In this document: positions 9,839 to 18,951 of the stretch, one piece after another
Layout of the letters: each line of letters opens with the position of its first letter
Numbering within the stretch: position 1 is the first letter of the stretch
DNA from: Candidatus Melainabacteria bacterium
GTDB lineage: Bacteria; Cyanobacteriota; Vampirovibrionia; Gastranaerophilales; Gastranaerophilaceae
Reading direction: 5' to 3'
DNA length: 64,000 bases
NCBI GenBank assembly: GCA_003258725.1
Contig: QHMG01000009.1
Coordinates: 48,903-112,902, forward strand
Made by a program: the position numbers and the translations under genes
The notes under the pieces: generated by a model
The model's database searches: none
Seen by the model: only the letters and a program-made list of their open reading frames with translations
What the model was told of the DNA's origin: nothing

Positions 9839-11139
9839 AAATATCCTCTCAATACTTCAATTGAACGCTTTGATAATAATTCGTTTTTAAGTTTTTTGTT
9901 TTTTCTTTCCTTTTTAGGTAATTCAATTGGTGAAACAACTGCCCAATTAGAATTCATTGGCTGAAAATGTTTTAATTCGCTTGATGAAATATAGTTACAA
10001 AGTGCGCCTAGCATAGTCTCTTGAGGTAACTCTATTAACTCTTTACCTTCAAGTTGCCTTGCTATATTCAAACCAGCAAGTAAGCCTGTTGCAATGGATT
10101 CGGTATAGCCTTCAACACCAGTAATTTGACCTGCGAAGAACAAATTTTCACGCTTGCGAGTGTTAAGTGTTGCATTCAAAACTTGTGGGCTATTTATGAA
10201 GGTGTTTCTGTGCATAACGCCATAACGTACGATATTAGCGTTTTCTAAGCCAGGAATAGAATGAATTAATTCTTTTTGCGCACCCCATTTTAAGTTTGTT
10301 TGAAAACCTACTAAATTGAATAAACTTTTTGCTGCATTGTCTTGTCTTAATTGAACTACCGCCCAATTTTCAACTCCAGTACGTTTGTCAATTAAGCCAA
10401 CAGGTTTCATCGGTCCAAAACGCAATGTATCAACCCCTCTTGAGGCTAAAACTTCAACTGGTAAACAGCTTTCAAAAAATTTTGCATCCTTCTCAAATTC
10501 TTTTAATTCAATACGCTCAGCATTTGTAAGTATCTCATAGAACCTTGTGTATTGCTCTTTGTCCATTGGACAATTAATGTATGAGGCTTCCCCCTTGTCG
10601 TAACGGCTTGCCCAGAAGGCTGTATCAAAATTTATGCTGTCTTTTTCGACGATTGGTGCAATTGCGTCGAAAAAATGCAAGTGTTCTGATTTTGTGAACT
10701 CTTGAATTTTATTTGCTAAATCGTCACTTGTTAATGGTCCAGAAGCAATTATAACGGGTTTATCAGAAGGTATTTCTTTTAATTCTTCTCTGATAAATTC
10801 AATATTTTCGTTATTTTCGATTAATTCTGTAACTTTTTTACTAAAACCTACACGGTCGATTGCTAGAGCGTTTCCCGCAGGAACTCTGCATTCATAGGCA
10901 ATTTTTATCAATTCTCCGCCTAATTCTTGCATTTCAGCTTTTAAAAGACCGCTTGCATTCGTGATATCAGCTGAACCTAGCGAATTTGAGCAAACAAATT
11001 CTGCACAATTTTCTGTAACGTGTGCCCCCGTTGTTTTTTGGGGACGCATTTCATATAGTTTTACTTTGATGTTTCTCTTTGCTAGTTGTAATGCGGCTTC
11101 AGAGCCTGCAAGTCCAGCACCAATAATTATAACTTCCAT
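9826..11139 (-). CDS. trmFO: methylenetetrahydrofolate-tRNA-(uracil-5-)-methyltransferase
   Basis: The protein has 437 residues, the normal size for TrmFO. The N-terminus is an FAD-binding Rossmann motif (IIGAGLAGSEAALQLAKR), followed by the family signature ETHVTENCAEFVCSNSLG-type stretch around residues 38-58. The FAGQITGVEGYTESIATG motif lies near 335-353. It makes the T-loop m5U54 of tRNA using 5,10-methylene-THF and FADH2. It heads a leftward operon with pgeF and the DegT-like gene and is divergent from wecB, with 68 bases between starts. Confidence 0.95.
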   Translation of the reverse strand: MEVIIIGAGLAGSEAALQLAKRNIKVKLYEMRPQKTTGAHVTENCAEFVCSNSLGSADITNASGLLKAEMQELGGELIKIAYECRVPAGNALAIDRVGFSKKVTELIENNENIEFIREELKEIPSDKPVIIASGPLTSDDLANKIQEFTKSEHLHFFDAIAPIVEKDSINFDTAFWASRYDKGEASYINCPMDKEQYTRFYEILTNAERIELKEFEKDAKFFESCLPVEVLASRGVDTLRFGPMKPVGLIDKRTGVENWAVVQLRQDNAAKSLFNLVGFQTNLKWGAQKELIHSIPGLENANIVRYGVMHRNTFINSPQVLNATLNTRKRENLFFAGQITGVEGYTESIATGLLAGLNIARQLEGKELIELPQETMLGALCNYISSSELKHFQPMNSNWAVVSPIELPKKERKNKKLKNELLSKRSIEVLRGYLCSI

Positions 11140-11207
11140 AAAATAAGTATAAAATAAAAATATTTGTTGTACAATGGATATAGCGAATTATAAACGTGAG
11201 AGTAAAT

Positions 11208-12332
11208 ATGAACGAAAAGAAAAACATTTTAGTTGTATTTGGAACAAGACCAGAGGTTATAAAGCTTGCTCCTGTTATCATTGAGCTTAGAAAACATTCT
11301 GAATATAATGTTATAGTATGTAATACCGAGCAACAAAAGGAATTATCTAACCAAACGCTTGAATATTTCGGGCTAAAGGCTGATATAAACCTTGATTGTA
11401 TGCGTCCTAACCAACCTTTGGCAGAAATTCAATCAAGAATTTTGTTGAATTTAGATAAAGTATTTAATGAGCAAACTATTGATGCGACTATTGTTCAAGG
11501 TGATACAATGACTGTATTGACTGGTGCGCTTGTAAGTTTCTATCACAAAGTCCCAGTTTTTCACGTTGAAGCAGGTTTGCGCTCGTATGATATCTACGAA
11601 CCCTTCCCAGAAGAGGTTATGCGCCAAATGACATCACGTGTAACTCAACTTCATTTTGCTCCAACCGAAAAAAATAAACAGGCTCTATTACGTGAAGGTA
11701 TTGATGAAAATAAGATATCAGTTACTGGAAATACCGTTGTAGATGCATTATTCTGCCTATCTGGTGACGTAATTGCCCGTTCTAAGAGCTTTTTTGAAGA
11801 TAAGAACATTACAATAAACGACAAATTGGTACTTATAACTGCACATAGACGAGAAAATCATGGCGAAAGGCTTGATAGGATTATAAAAGCGATATATGAT
11901 TTGGCTATAAAGTACACAGACCATACGTTTGTGATACCTGTTCACCCAAATCCAAATGTAAAAGATAAAATTCACGAAAAACTTGGTAAATTAAGCAACA
12001 TACACCTATTGACACCGCTTGATTACCCTTATCTAGTGTATTTACAACGTAATGCAAAGTTGATATTGACTGATAGTGGCGGTATACAAGAAGAAGCGCC
12101 TACTTTTGGTTGCCCAACTTTAGTAATGAGATATGAGACAGAGCGCCAAGAAGGCATAGAAGCTGGCGTTTCGACTTTGGTCGGCGCAGATTACGCTCGT
12201 ATACTGTCACTTAGCGAAAATATCCTGTCAAAAGAAAAATCTCAAACTCGATTGACAGCTCAAAATCCTTACGGTGACGGACATTCATCTGAGAAGATTG
12301 AAAAACTAATACGTGAATTTTTTAAAATGTAG
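11208..12332 (+). CDS. wecB: non-hydrolysing UDP-N-acetylglucosamine 2-epimerase
   Basis: This 374-residue enzyme interconverts UDP-GlcNAc and UDP-ManNAc for surface polysaccharides. Signatures are VVFGTRPEVIKLAPV at the N-terminus, HVEAGLRSYD near residue 118, ITAHRRENHG near 205 and LTDSGGIQEEAPTFG near 282. I chose ATG 11208 because GAGAG lies just upstream. An in-frame GTG at 11196 would add four residues. A strong terminator follows the stop. ManNAc chemistry also fits the distant neuA-like gene at 37035. Confidence 0.93.
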   Translation: MNEKKNILVVFGTRPEVIKLAPVIIELRKHSEYNVIVCNTEQQKELSNQTLEYFGLKADINLDCMRPNQPLAEIQSRILLNLDKVFNEQTIDATIVQGDTMTVLTGALVSFYHKVPVFHVEAGLRSYDIYEPFPEEVMRQMTSRVTQLHFAPTEKNKQALLREGIDENKISVTGNTVVDALFCLSGDVIARSKSFFEDKNITINDKLVLITAHRRENHGERLDRIIKAIYDLAIKYTDHTFVIPVHPNPNVKDKIHEKLGKLSNIHLLTPLDYPYLVYLQRNAKLILTDSGGIQEEAPTFGCPTLVMRYETERQEGIEAGVSTLVGADYARILSLSENILSKEKSQTRLTAQNPYGDGHSSEKIEKLIREFFKM

Positions 12333-12340
12333 GTGAGAAA

Positions 12341-12367
12341 CGTACGTAAAAATACGTACGCTTTTTT
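12341..12367 (+). terminator. intrinsic terminator after wecB
   Basis: The stem CGTACGTA / TACGTACG with an AAAA loop is followed by CTTTTTT. It begins 8 bases after the wecB stop. Confidence 0.85.
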
Positions 12368-12430
12368 ACGGACAAATTTAGAACTTTTGTATTTTTAATA
12401 AATTTTCGCTATATTTTATAAAGTTTCAAA

Positions 12431-12470
12431 AAAATAAGGTTCAAATTTTTAAAATCTGAACCTTATTTTT
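12431..12470. terminator. bidirectional terminator between wecB and GH57 genes
   Basis: The inverted repeat AAAATAAGGTTCA / TGAACCTTATTTT is flanked by A-runs on the left and T-runs on the right. It can therefore stop transcription from both converging genes. Confidence 0.75.
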
Positions 12471-12490
12471 TATTTTTAATATTTACCAAA

Positions 12491-14218
12491 TTACTTGTAC
12501 AAAGGTGCAAGTTTTTTTGCTTGTTGTGGAATTACGCCTTCTTCGATTGGAAGATATACTCTGTAATCAATATCAGGGAAACAGTTGTCGATATCTTCGA
12601 TTTCGTGAAGTTTAGCTTCGTCAATGTTGCCTGAATCAATCATATCAGCGATTGTTTCAAATCTGTTAACGTGTTCTCTAAATCTATCAGTTGCGTAATC
12701 TTTAGCTTGCCATGTTGTGATTAAGAAAGGCCAATCTGAAGATTGAAGTAACAAGTTTTCTCTTGATAATTGAGCCAAAGCTCTTAGTAATAATTTATCA
12801 GATGGTTTTTCTTCGTATCTTGAAGCTATTTCTGTGATACGTTTTTCGCAAGAGTGGATAATTGGCCACATCCATTCAGTTAAGTGATTCATCCATACGT
12901 AGAAGTGTCCGCCAGCACCCCAAGAGCTTTCTGGAATTTGAATAGCTTCTTTTGGTGGGTGCGCTTCTAGGTATTCACCTGCTGTCATCATTTCGATATC
13001 ATCTTTTAAGTATGTGTTGATTTTCTTAACAACTTGTTTAATAAATTCAACACCTTCAAACCACCAGTGGCCGAATAATTCTGTATCAAAAGATACCATT
13101 ACTAAGCCTTCTTTACCATTATGAGATTTTTTGTAATCGTTTAACAAGTGGTAAAGCATTGTTGTATAGTGATCTGAATTTTCGTTAATTTTATTGAATG
13201 CTAATACAGGGTCATAAAGCATTTTGTCGCCTAAATCGGTTGTTGAAGAAGTAATTCTCCAATAGTGCATGCCTGATTTGTCGTCTTTTTTGTGAAATTC
13301 TCTGTAAACGCCATCTCCAGGATATCCGTCTGCTGCTGACCAAACTTGGTAACCAGCTCTATCGTTTCTACCCATAACAGCAACTTGCGCATCTGGTAAC
13401 CAATAAGCTGAATATGTATCATATCCTGTTGCTTCACGTTCTGGAAGTGGAATGTATTCAATATTACCATACATTCCGATTACACGTCTGTTACCGATTG
13501 AATTACCACCTTCAATTACGTGTGATTCAGTAAAGAAGTATTGAATATCATTGTTTTGAAGAGTAACTTCAATAGCTGGTCTCCATTTCTTTTGACCGTC
13601 TTTACCAATGTATTGATAACCTTGTCTGTAAGCACATTCTGGTAACCAAGCACCTTTAGCTTTTTTACCAAATAAGCGTTTTGTTGTATCAGAACCAACT
13701 TTAAATTGAGCATTTAAGTTGTTGTCAGTTGCAAGAAGTGGTGAGAAGCCGTGAGTTGCACCTGATGTTGTAATTTCAATACAGCCCAAATCTTGGTATT
13801 TTTTGAAGGCTGCGATTAAGTCTTTGTTATAACGGTTTACAAAGTGGTCTTTAATTTTTGATAAGTGGTTGAATGAAAAATTAGCTAAGTAGCTTAAGTG
13901 TTCAGAGTGTTCAACCTTTGGATCTGGATATCTTTCAATATCTTCAGCTGCTGATTTAATTCTAGTATCCATGTACTTAACAAAACCTTCTTGTAAATGT
14001 TTATCGTTAAGTTGTTCAGCCAAAATTGGTGTAATGCCAACTGTAAGTTTAGCTTTGATGCCATCTTCTTCGTACAATTCTGAGATTGCATCAAGAAGTG
14101 GAACGTAAGTTTCAGCCATACATTCGTATAAATTTTCTTCACCGAATGGCCACATACCAGCTTTGCGGTAGTATGGCAAATGGCTATGTAACATAAAAAC
14201 AAATTGTCCTACTGACAT
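12491..14218 (-). CDS. GH57 1,4-alpha-glucan branching enzyme
   Basis: The protein has 575 residues. The GH57 motifs are in order: HSHLPY near residue 12, GATHGF near 153, WLPECAYRQGY near 189 (Glu nucleophile), SFDTELFGHWW near 376 (catalytic Asp) and WGAGGHFYVWMNHLTEWMW near 440. Length, motif 3 and the C-terminal alpha-helical domain match glycogen-branching GH57 enzymes rather than amylopullulanases. It would introduce alpha-1,6 branches into glycogen. RBS TGGAGG lies about 10 bases before the ATG. No other glycogen gene is in the window. The AT-rich 14219-14526 gap separates it from rpsT and holds both promoters. Confidence 0.9.
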   Translation of the reverse strand: MSVGQFVFMLHSHLPYYRKAGMWPFGEENLYECMAETYVPLLDAISELYEEDGIKAKLTVGITPILAEQLNDKHLQEGFVKYMDTRIKSAAEDIERYPDPKVEHSEHLSYLANFSFNHLSKIKDHFVNRYNKDLIAAFKKYQDLGCIEITTSGATHGFSPLLATDNNLNAQFKVGSDTTKRLFGKKAKGAWLPECAYRQGYQYIGKDGQKKWRPAIEVTLQNNDIQYFFTESHVIEGGNSIGNRRVIGMYGNIEYIPLPEREATGYDTYSAYWLPDAQVAVMGRNDRAGYQVWSAADGYPGDGVYREFHKKDDKSGMHYWRITSSTTDLGDKMLYDPVLAFNKINENSDHYTTMLYHLLNDYKKSHNGKEGLVMVSFDTELFGHWWFEGVEFIKQVVKKINTYLKDDIEMMTAGEYLEAHPPKEAIQIPESSWGAGGHFYVWMNHLTEWMWPIIHSCEKRITEIASRYEEKPSDKLLLRALAQLSRENLLLQSSDWPFLITTWQAKDYATDRFREHVNRFETIADMIDSGNIDEAKLHEIEDIDNCFPDIDYRVYLPIEEGVIPQQAKKLAPLYK

Positions 14219-14408
14219 AATAAAATGCCTCCATTTTTCTTCGTGTTTATATTAGGGTAAATTGTGTCTGAACAATTCTCTCCTTTGTTACTTTTTTTAT
14301 ACCATGAAACAAAAAAAAAAGATACTTTTTTTCTTAAAGATTGTATCGTAATGTTACAAAAATAGCCGAAATGACCTATATACCGAACGGTATAAACTTT
14401 ACAATTTC
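14219..14408. promoter_or_regulatory. upstream region of the GH57 gene (308-base gap with rpsT)
   Basis: On the minus strand a TATAAA-type -10 lies near 14312 and the ribosome site TGGAGG near 14230. Long A/T runs fill 14285-14335. An imperfect ACCGAACGGT palindrome lies near 14382-14391. Its function is unknown. The rpsT promoter and leader occupy the rest of the gap. Confidence 0.4.
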
Positions 14409-14437
14409 TTGACATTTGTAAAAGTTTATTTTAATAT
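14409..14437 (+). promoter_or_regulatory. sigma70-type promoter of rpsT
   Basis: A consensus -35 TTGACA at 14409-14414 and a -10 TAATAT at 14432-14437 are separated by exactly 17 bases. The start codon is about 90 bases downstream, leaving a long leader. Confidence 0.85.
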
Positions 14438-14451
14438 TTTTTTGCTCACAT

Positions 14452-14470
14452 CCTCAGGGTAGCAATGAGG
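14452..14470 (+). promoter_or_regulatory. hairpin in the rpsT leader
   Basis: CCTCA / TGAGG with a 9-base loop lies in the 5' leader. S20 genes are often autoregulated through their leader, so this is a candidate element. The role is inferred. Confidence 0.4.
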
Positions 14471-14526
14471 CTTAAAAAGGAAGTCATTAACCGTTTTAAA
14501 TCTCACAAAAAGAAAGAAGGACAAAA

Positions 14527-14796
14527 ATGGCTAATATTAAATCTGCTAAAAAAAGAGTTTTAGTTGCTGAAAGAAATCACGCTAAAAACGTGGCTTTCAA
14601 AACATCAATCAAAACAATTTTGAAAAAAGTTGTAGAATTAGCTAAAGCAAAAGATGAAGAAAATTTGAAAGTTGCTTTATCAAAAGCATACCAATTATGT
14701 GATAAAGCTGTTTCAAAAGGTATTTTACACAAAAATACAGCTTCAAGAAAAAAATCTAGATTAACTATCGCTGTTAACAAATTAATGGCTCAATAG
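14527..14796 (+). CDS. rpsT: 30S ribosomal protein S20
   Basis: This 89-residue basic protein has the typical S20 start ANIKSAKKRVLVAERN and the C-terminal GILHKNTASRKKSRL motif. It binds 16S rRNA in the body of the 30S subunit. RBS AGAAGGAC is strong. It has its own promoter and a strong terminator, so it is a single-gene transcript. Confidence 0.97.
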   Translation: MANIKSAKKRVLVAERNHAKNVAFKTSIKTILKKVVELAKAKDEENLKVALSKAYQLCDKAVSKGILHKNTASRKKSRLTIAVNKLMAQ

Positions 14797-14819
14797 TTTT
14801 TAAGATTTAGAAATCTTTT

Positions 14820-14849
14820 AAGGGCGCAAAACGTACGTTTTGCGCCCTT
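14820..14849 (+). terminator. terminator after rpsT
   Basis: A 30-base perfect palindrome (AAGGGCGCAAAACGT and its complement) is followed by a T-rich stretch. Confidence 0.85.
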
Positions 14850-14945
14850 CTTATTTGTTCTTGTAATTATTATTAACAATATGAGTCATGTAGAATTTTA
14901 TTTGATATAATGACATGGGGAATAGTGTGTATAAAGTGAGTGTAC

Positions 14946-15548
14946 ATGCCAACTAATCAGCAAATCAATTTAAAAGATTATCAAGGACTAATCGAAACCG
15001 TTTGTAAAGTCGAGGCTCAAAAAATGGCTTCTACTTCGCATTTGCTTGATTTTATGGAGATGATGAATATTGCAACTCAAACTTTGTATATTTTATTTAA
15101 ACAAAAAAGCCCCGAGGCTTACAACAATTCATATCTTTCAACAGCAATAAAATGGGCTATAAGAAATGAAGTGCGACGTCGTTATAAATGGTATTCAATG
15201 CGTCAAAAACGTGAAATTATGAGTACCGATGATGTTAGAGAAGCTATGTACAAGACTATTTTGTCTGTTGAAGAAATGGCTGAAGCTGAAAACCCTACAA
15301 TTATACGCTCACACGACAAAAACCCAGAAGAATCTTTAGAGTTTTATCAATTGAAACATAAGATTGAAGCTCTTTTAGATACTTTACCAGAAAGAGAAAA
15401 AGAGTTTATTGAATTGAAATTCTTTAAAGATAAAAAATTGAGAGAAATGTCAGAGGAGTTTCAAATTTCCCCATCAAGAGTTTCAAGAATTATCCAATCA
15501 GGGCTAAATAGAATTAAAAAAGAACTTGCAAAACAGGAGATGATATAG
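14946..15548 (+). CDS. small sigma-70 family factor (regions 2 and 4)
   Basis: The protein has about 200 residues. The N-terminal half has region-2-like helices with YLSTAIKWAIRNEVRRRYKW near residues 60-80. The C-terminal half is a clear region 4: LLDTLPEREKEFIELKFF, then the helix-turn-helix KLREMSEEFQISPSRVSRIIQSGLNRIKK. It lacks regions 1 and 3, so it is an alternative (group 3/4-like) factor. I prefer ATG 14946 over GTG 14940. An extended -10 (TG-A-TATAAT, 14903-14911) lies upstream. Its stop overlaps the GTG start of gcvPB by one base (TAGTG), an unusual operon partner. Confidence 0.8.
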   Translation: MPTNQQINLKDYQGLIETVCKVEAQKMASTSHLLDFMEMMNIATQTLYILFKQKSPEAYNNSYLSTAIKWAIRNEVRRRYKWYSMRQKREIMSTDDVREAMYKTILSVEEMAEAENPTIIRSHDKNPEESLEFYQLKHKIEALLDTLPEREKEFIELKFFKDKKLREMSEEFQISPSRVSRIIQSGLNRIKKELAKQEMI

Positions 15549-16984
15549 TGACAACTATTTTTGAAAAAAGTAATAATATAAATGGGATTAGTTTTTTTGA
15601 AGGCGAAGAAAAGGTTAATTTTATAGATGAAAAATTCTTGAGAAAAGGTGATTTAGATTTGCCTCAAACTTCAGAATTAGAGGTTTTGCGTCATTACAAA
15701 AAACTTTCTGATAAAAACTTCTGTATTGAAAAGGGTTTCTATCCTTTAGGCTCTTGTACTATGAAATATAACCCTAAAGTTAACGAAATGCTTGCAAATT
15801 TAGACGGTTTCTTAAATCTTCACCCAGCCTTGAAAGATGAAGATGTGCAAGGCGCTTTGAAGTTAATGTATAACTTGCAAGAAGCATTAAAAACAATTAC
15901 AGGTATGCAAGCCGTTAGTCTACAACCAGCAGCAGGTGCTCATGGTGAGTTTTCAGGTATGATGGTTATTAAAAAATATTTTGAAGTAAAGGGTGAACAT
16001 AGAAAAAAAGTTATTATTCCTGATTCTGCACACGGTACAAACCCTGCAAGTGCTCACATGGCGGGCTTTGATATTGTTCAAGTTAAATCAAATGACAAAG
16101 GACAAGTGGATTTAGATGCGTTAAAAGAATTGCTAAACGAAGATGTTGCTGCAATTATGATGACAAATCCTAACACATTGGGTATTTTTGAAGAACATGT
16201 TTTAGAAATTTCAAAAATGATGCATGAAAACGGTTCGTTATTATATTATGACGGTGCAAACTTTAATGCAATTATGGGATATACAAATCCATTTTTAATG
16301 GGATTTGATGTTGTCCATTTAAATTTACATAAGACCTTCTCAACACCTCATGGTGGTGGTGGGCCAGGAGCAGGTCCAATTGCAGTTATAGACAAATTAA
16401 AAGATTATTTGCCAACGCCTGTAATTACTTTTGATGGTGAAATGTATCATCGAAATTATAATTTAGCAAACTCTATCGGTGCGGTAAAGGGTTATTTTGG
16501 TAACTTTGGCGTCTTGGTTAGAGCTTATGCTTATATTTTAATGATGGGTAAAGAGTTAAAACGAGCAAGCGGAGATGCTGTTTTAAATGCAAATTATGTA
16601 AAAGAAAACCTAAAAGGCGCATTCGATTTGCCTTATGATGTTCCTTGTATGCACGAATTTGTTCTGTCTGGTGAACGTCAAAAAGAAAAAGGTATTTCAA
16701 CATTGAATATGGCAAAACGTATGATGGACAGTGAAGTTCACCCACCTACAATTTATTTTCCGCTAATTGTTCACGAAGCAATGATGATTGAGCCAACTGA
16801 AACAGAAACTAAACAAAGACTTGACGAATTCATTGCAACTATGCTACAAATAGCTAAAGAGGTTGATGAAAATCCGCAAATCATATTAAGCGCACCAAAC
16901 AATGCGCCTATTAAAAAAGTAGATGAGACTTTGGCTGCAAGAAAGCCAGATTTGAATTTTAGATTGGATAAAGATAATGAATAA
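15548..16984 (+). CDS. gcvPB: glycine dehydrogenase (decarboxylating) subunit 2
   Basis: The protein has 478 residues, matching the beta subunit of two-subunit P-protein. The PLP lysine is in HLNLHKTFSTPHGGGGPG near residue 262. The N-terminal FYPLGSCTMKYNPK and VHPPTIYFPLIVHEAMMIEPTE near the C-terminus are family signatures. It decarboxylates glycine onto the lipoyl H-protein. Neither gcvPA, gcvH nor gcvT is in the window, so they must be elsewhere or absent. The start is GTG, overlapping the sigma factor stop, with RBS AGGAGATG. It overlaps the next gene by 8 bases. Confidence 0.92.
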   Translation: MTTIFEKSNNINGISFFEGEEKVNFIDEKFLRKGDLDLPQTSELEVLRHYKKLSDKNFCIEKGFYPLGSCTMKYNPKVNEMLANLDGFLNLHPALKDEDVQGALKLMYNLQEALKTITGMQAVSLQPAAGAHGEFSGMMVIKKYFEVKGEHRKKVIIPDSAHGTNPASAHMAGFDIVQVKSNDKGQVDLDALKELLNEDVAAIMMTNPNTLGIFEEHVLEISKMMHENGSLLYYDGANFNAIMGYTNPFLMGFDVVHLNLHKTFSTPHGGGGPGAGPIAVIDKLKDYLPTPVITFDGEMYHRNYNLANSIGAVKGYFGNFGVLVRAYAYILMMGKELKRASGDAVLNANYVKENLKGAFDLPYDVPCMHEFVLSGERQKEKGISTLNMAKRMMDSEVHPPTIYFPLIVHEAMMIEPTETETKQRLDEFIATMLQIAKEVDENPQIILSAPNNAPIKKVDETLAARKPDLNFRLDKDNE

Positions 16985-18116
16985 TAAAAATAAAAAAGTG
17001 AAAGTTGCATTCCCACATATGGGAACTATTTCAATCGCTTGGTCGGTTGCTTTAAGAAAGTTTGGTGTAGAAGCCTATGTCCCACCTTATACAAGCAAAA
17101 AAACTTTGTCTTTAGGGGTTAAAAACTCTCCTGAAGCAGTTTGTTTGCCATATAAATTAATTTTAGGTAACTTTATTGAGGCTATTGAGGGAGGTACAGA
17201 TTATGTTGCAATGCTTACTTCTCCTGGCTGTTGCCGTTTGGGTGTTTATGGCTTGAACATTCAAAGCGCTTTGGCTGATTTAGGCTATGAAGCAAAATAT
17301 TTAGAATTGTCTTTGTATGACGGCATTAAAGGTTTATTCAAATTCTTTCACGATTTGTTAGGAAAAGATGATTGGGTTGCTGCGGCGAAGGCTTCTATTA
17401 TGATGATTAGAATGGTTTTTGCACTTGATGATTTAGAAACTCTTTTAGCTTATTACAGAGCAAGAGAAGTTAAAATTGGAGATGCGGAACGCCATTATAA
17501 CAAATGTTTGAATATGTACAAAGAAGTTAAAAACTTCCGTGACATTAACAGAATCAAAAAAGCTGTTAAAAAAGAAATGGCAAAAACTGAAATTGATAAA
17601 AAACGTGAAATTCTAAATGTTGATATTACAGGTGAAATTTATCTTGTTGGCGACCCATTCTCAAATCAATACATTGAAAGAGAATTAGGTAAAATGGGCG
17701 TACAAACCAGACGTAGTTTGACTGTTAGCAGTTTCTTAAAAGATGCTATAATTCCAAAAATATTTAGAAATGGCGAAACTCACTTGCAACGTGCAAACAG
17801 AATGGCAAAACCTTATCTTATGAGAGATATAGGCGGAGATGCTTTGGAATGTGTTTCTGATGTTGCGTTTGCTGATATGAAGCATAGAGATGGTATTATT
17901 CACGTAAGCCCATTTACTTGTATGCCTGAAATTATGTCACAAAATATCTTCCCTGCAATGAGAGAAGATCATAATATTCCAATCTTGACGCTTGTTATGG
18001 ACGAACAATCAGGTAAAGCTGGTTATATTACTCGTCTTGAAGCGTTTGTAGATTTAATGCGCCGTAAAAAGAGAAAAGCTGTTATTGAAAACAAAAAAAC
18101 AGCTGAAAAGGTATAG
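16977..18116 (+). CDS. HgdB-like acyl-CoA dehydratase/activase-related protein
   Basis: The protein has 379 residues. VAFPHMGTISIAWSVALRKFG, PEAVCLPYKLILGNFIEA, TSPGCCRLGVYG and PFTCMPEIMSQNI match the 2-hydroxyacyl-CoA dehydratase (HgdB/BcrB-like, COG3581-type) fold. Conserved cysteines could hold a [4Fe-4S] cluster. In many anaerobes these are stand-alone proteins of unknown function, often paired with an ASKHA activase that is not present here. It overlaps gcvPB by 8 bases. A redox or activator role is inferred. Confidence 0.7.
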   Translation: MNNKNKKVKVAFPHMGTISIAWSVALRKFGVEAYVPPYTSKKTLSLGVKNSPEAVCLPYKLILGNFIEAIEGGTDYVAMLTSPGCCRLGVYGLNIQSALADLGYEAKYLELSLYDGIKGLFKFFHDLLGKDDWVAAAKASIMMIRMVFALDDLETLLAYYRAREVKIGDAERHYNKCLNMYKEVKNFRDINRIKKAVKKEMAKTEIDKKREILNVDITGEIYLVGDPFSNQYIERELGKMGVQTRRSLTVSSFLKDAIIPKIFRNGETHLQRANRMAKPYLMRDIGGDALECVSDVAFADMKHRDGIIHVSPFTCMPEIMSQNIFPAMREDHNIPILTLVMDEQSGKAGYITRLEAFVDLMRRKKRKAVIENKKTAEKV

Positions 18117-18144
18117 TTTTATATTATTTATTAGTGAGGTATCT

Positions 18145-18951
18145 ATGTTAAAAGTTTTTAGAGACGCTTTTAAAATATCTTTTGACAACTTAATATTATT
18201 TACACCGCCATTGGTTTTTATGATGTTGGTGCTGTTATATTTCGGAGCCGCAGAAAAATATATGGATAATCCTATTACAATGGTTATTTCAGGGATTGTT
18301 TTGCTTGTTGGCACAAGTATTTTTATGGCTGGTTGGTTCTATATGATTATGTGCGCAATTTTTAATTTTAAAAATAAAATTGTTTACGAAAAATCATCAG
18401 ATACTTTTACTCTTTTAAAACAATTTATCGTTGGTATGGGTGACTATTTCAAACCTTGTTTGGGGTTTTCCACGCTGGCATTAATTTTGTTTAGCCTTGT
18501 TTTGATTTTATCTTATTATATATCTCTTGGATTATTTGGTTCATCTGGAGTTTTTTTAGCGGATTTTATCAAAGATTTTTCTTCTTTTATGGCTTTTCAA
18601 TCGTTTTTAGAAGATTTAACGGTTAACCAATTGTTAATTGTTTACGGTTGGTCTGCAATTTTCTCTCTAACAATGTTTATTTATTCATTGTTTACGTTGT
18701 TTTGGCCAGCAGAAATTTTTTATAATACAAAAAATGTGCTTAAAGCCTTAAGAAATTCTGTAAAAATTTTGTTTAAAAAACCTCAAATTATTTTGTTATT
18801 TTTGATAATTATTGTCTTAAATAATATTTTGATGATGTTTAACGTATTATCGCTAATGAATCCTTTAGCGTTGCTATTTATGACGCTTATTTATGTGTAT
18901 TTCATAGTTTACATTTTTGTATTATTATTCTTGTATTATGAAAAAATCTAA
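18145..18951 (+). CDS. multi-pass membrane protein of unknown function
   Basis: The protein has 268 residues with about six hydrophobic segments: 15-38, 48-75, 100-125, 165-190, 210-235 and 240-266. The start is ATG 18145 with GAGG 8 bases upstream. The open frame extends further upstream but lacks a ribosome site. No catalytic motif is recognised. It overlaps miaA by 14 bases. Confidence 0.7.
   Translation: MLKVFRDAFKISFDNLILFTPPLVFMMLVLLYFGAAEKYMDNPITMVISGIVLLVGTSIFMAGWFYMIMCAIFNFKNKIVYEKSSDTFTLLKQFIVGMGDYFKPCLGFSTLALILFSLVLILSYYISLGLFGSSGVFLADFIKDFSSFMAFQSFLEDLTVNQLLIVYGWSAIFSLTMFIYSLFTLFWPAEIFYNTKNVLKALRNSVKILFKKPQIILLFLIIIVLNNILMMFNVLSLMNPLALLFMTLIYVYFIVYIFVLLFLYYEKI

Noticed and set aside
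13231..14202. Several minus-strand frames of 65-102 residues inside the GH57 gene
   Set aside because: They are alternate frames of a gene with all five GH57 motifs.
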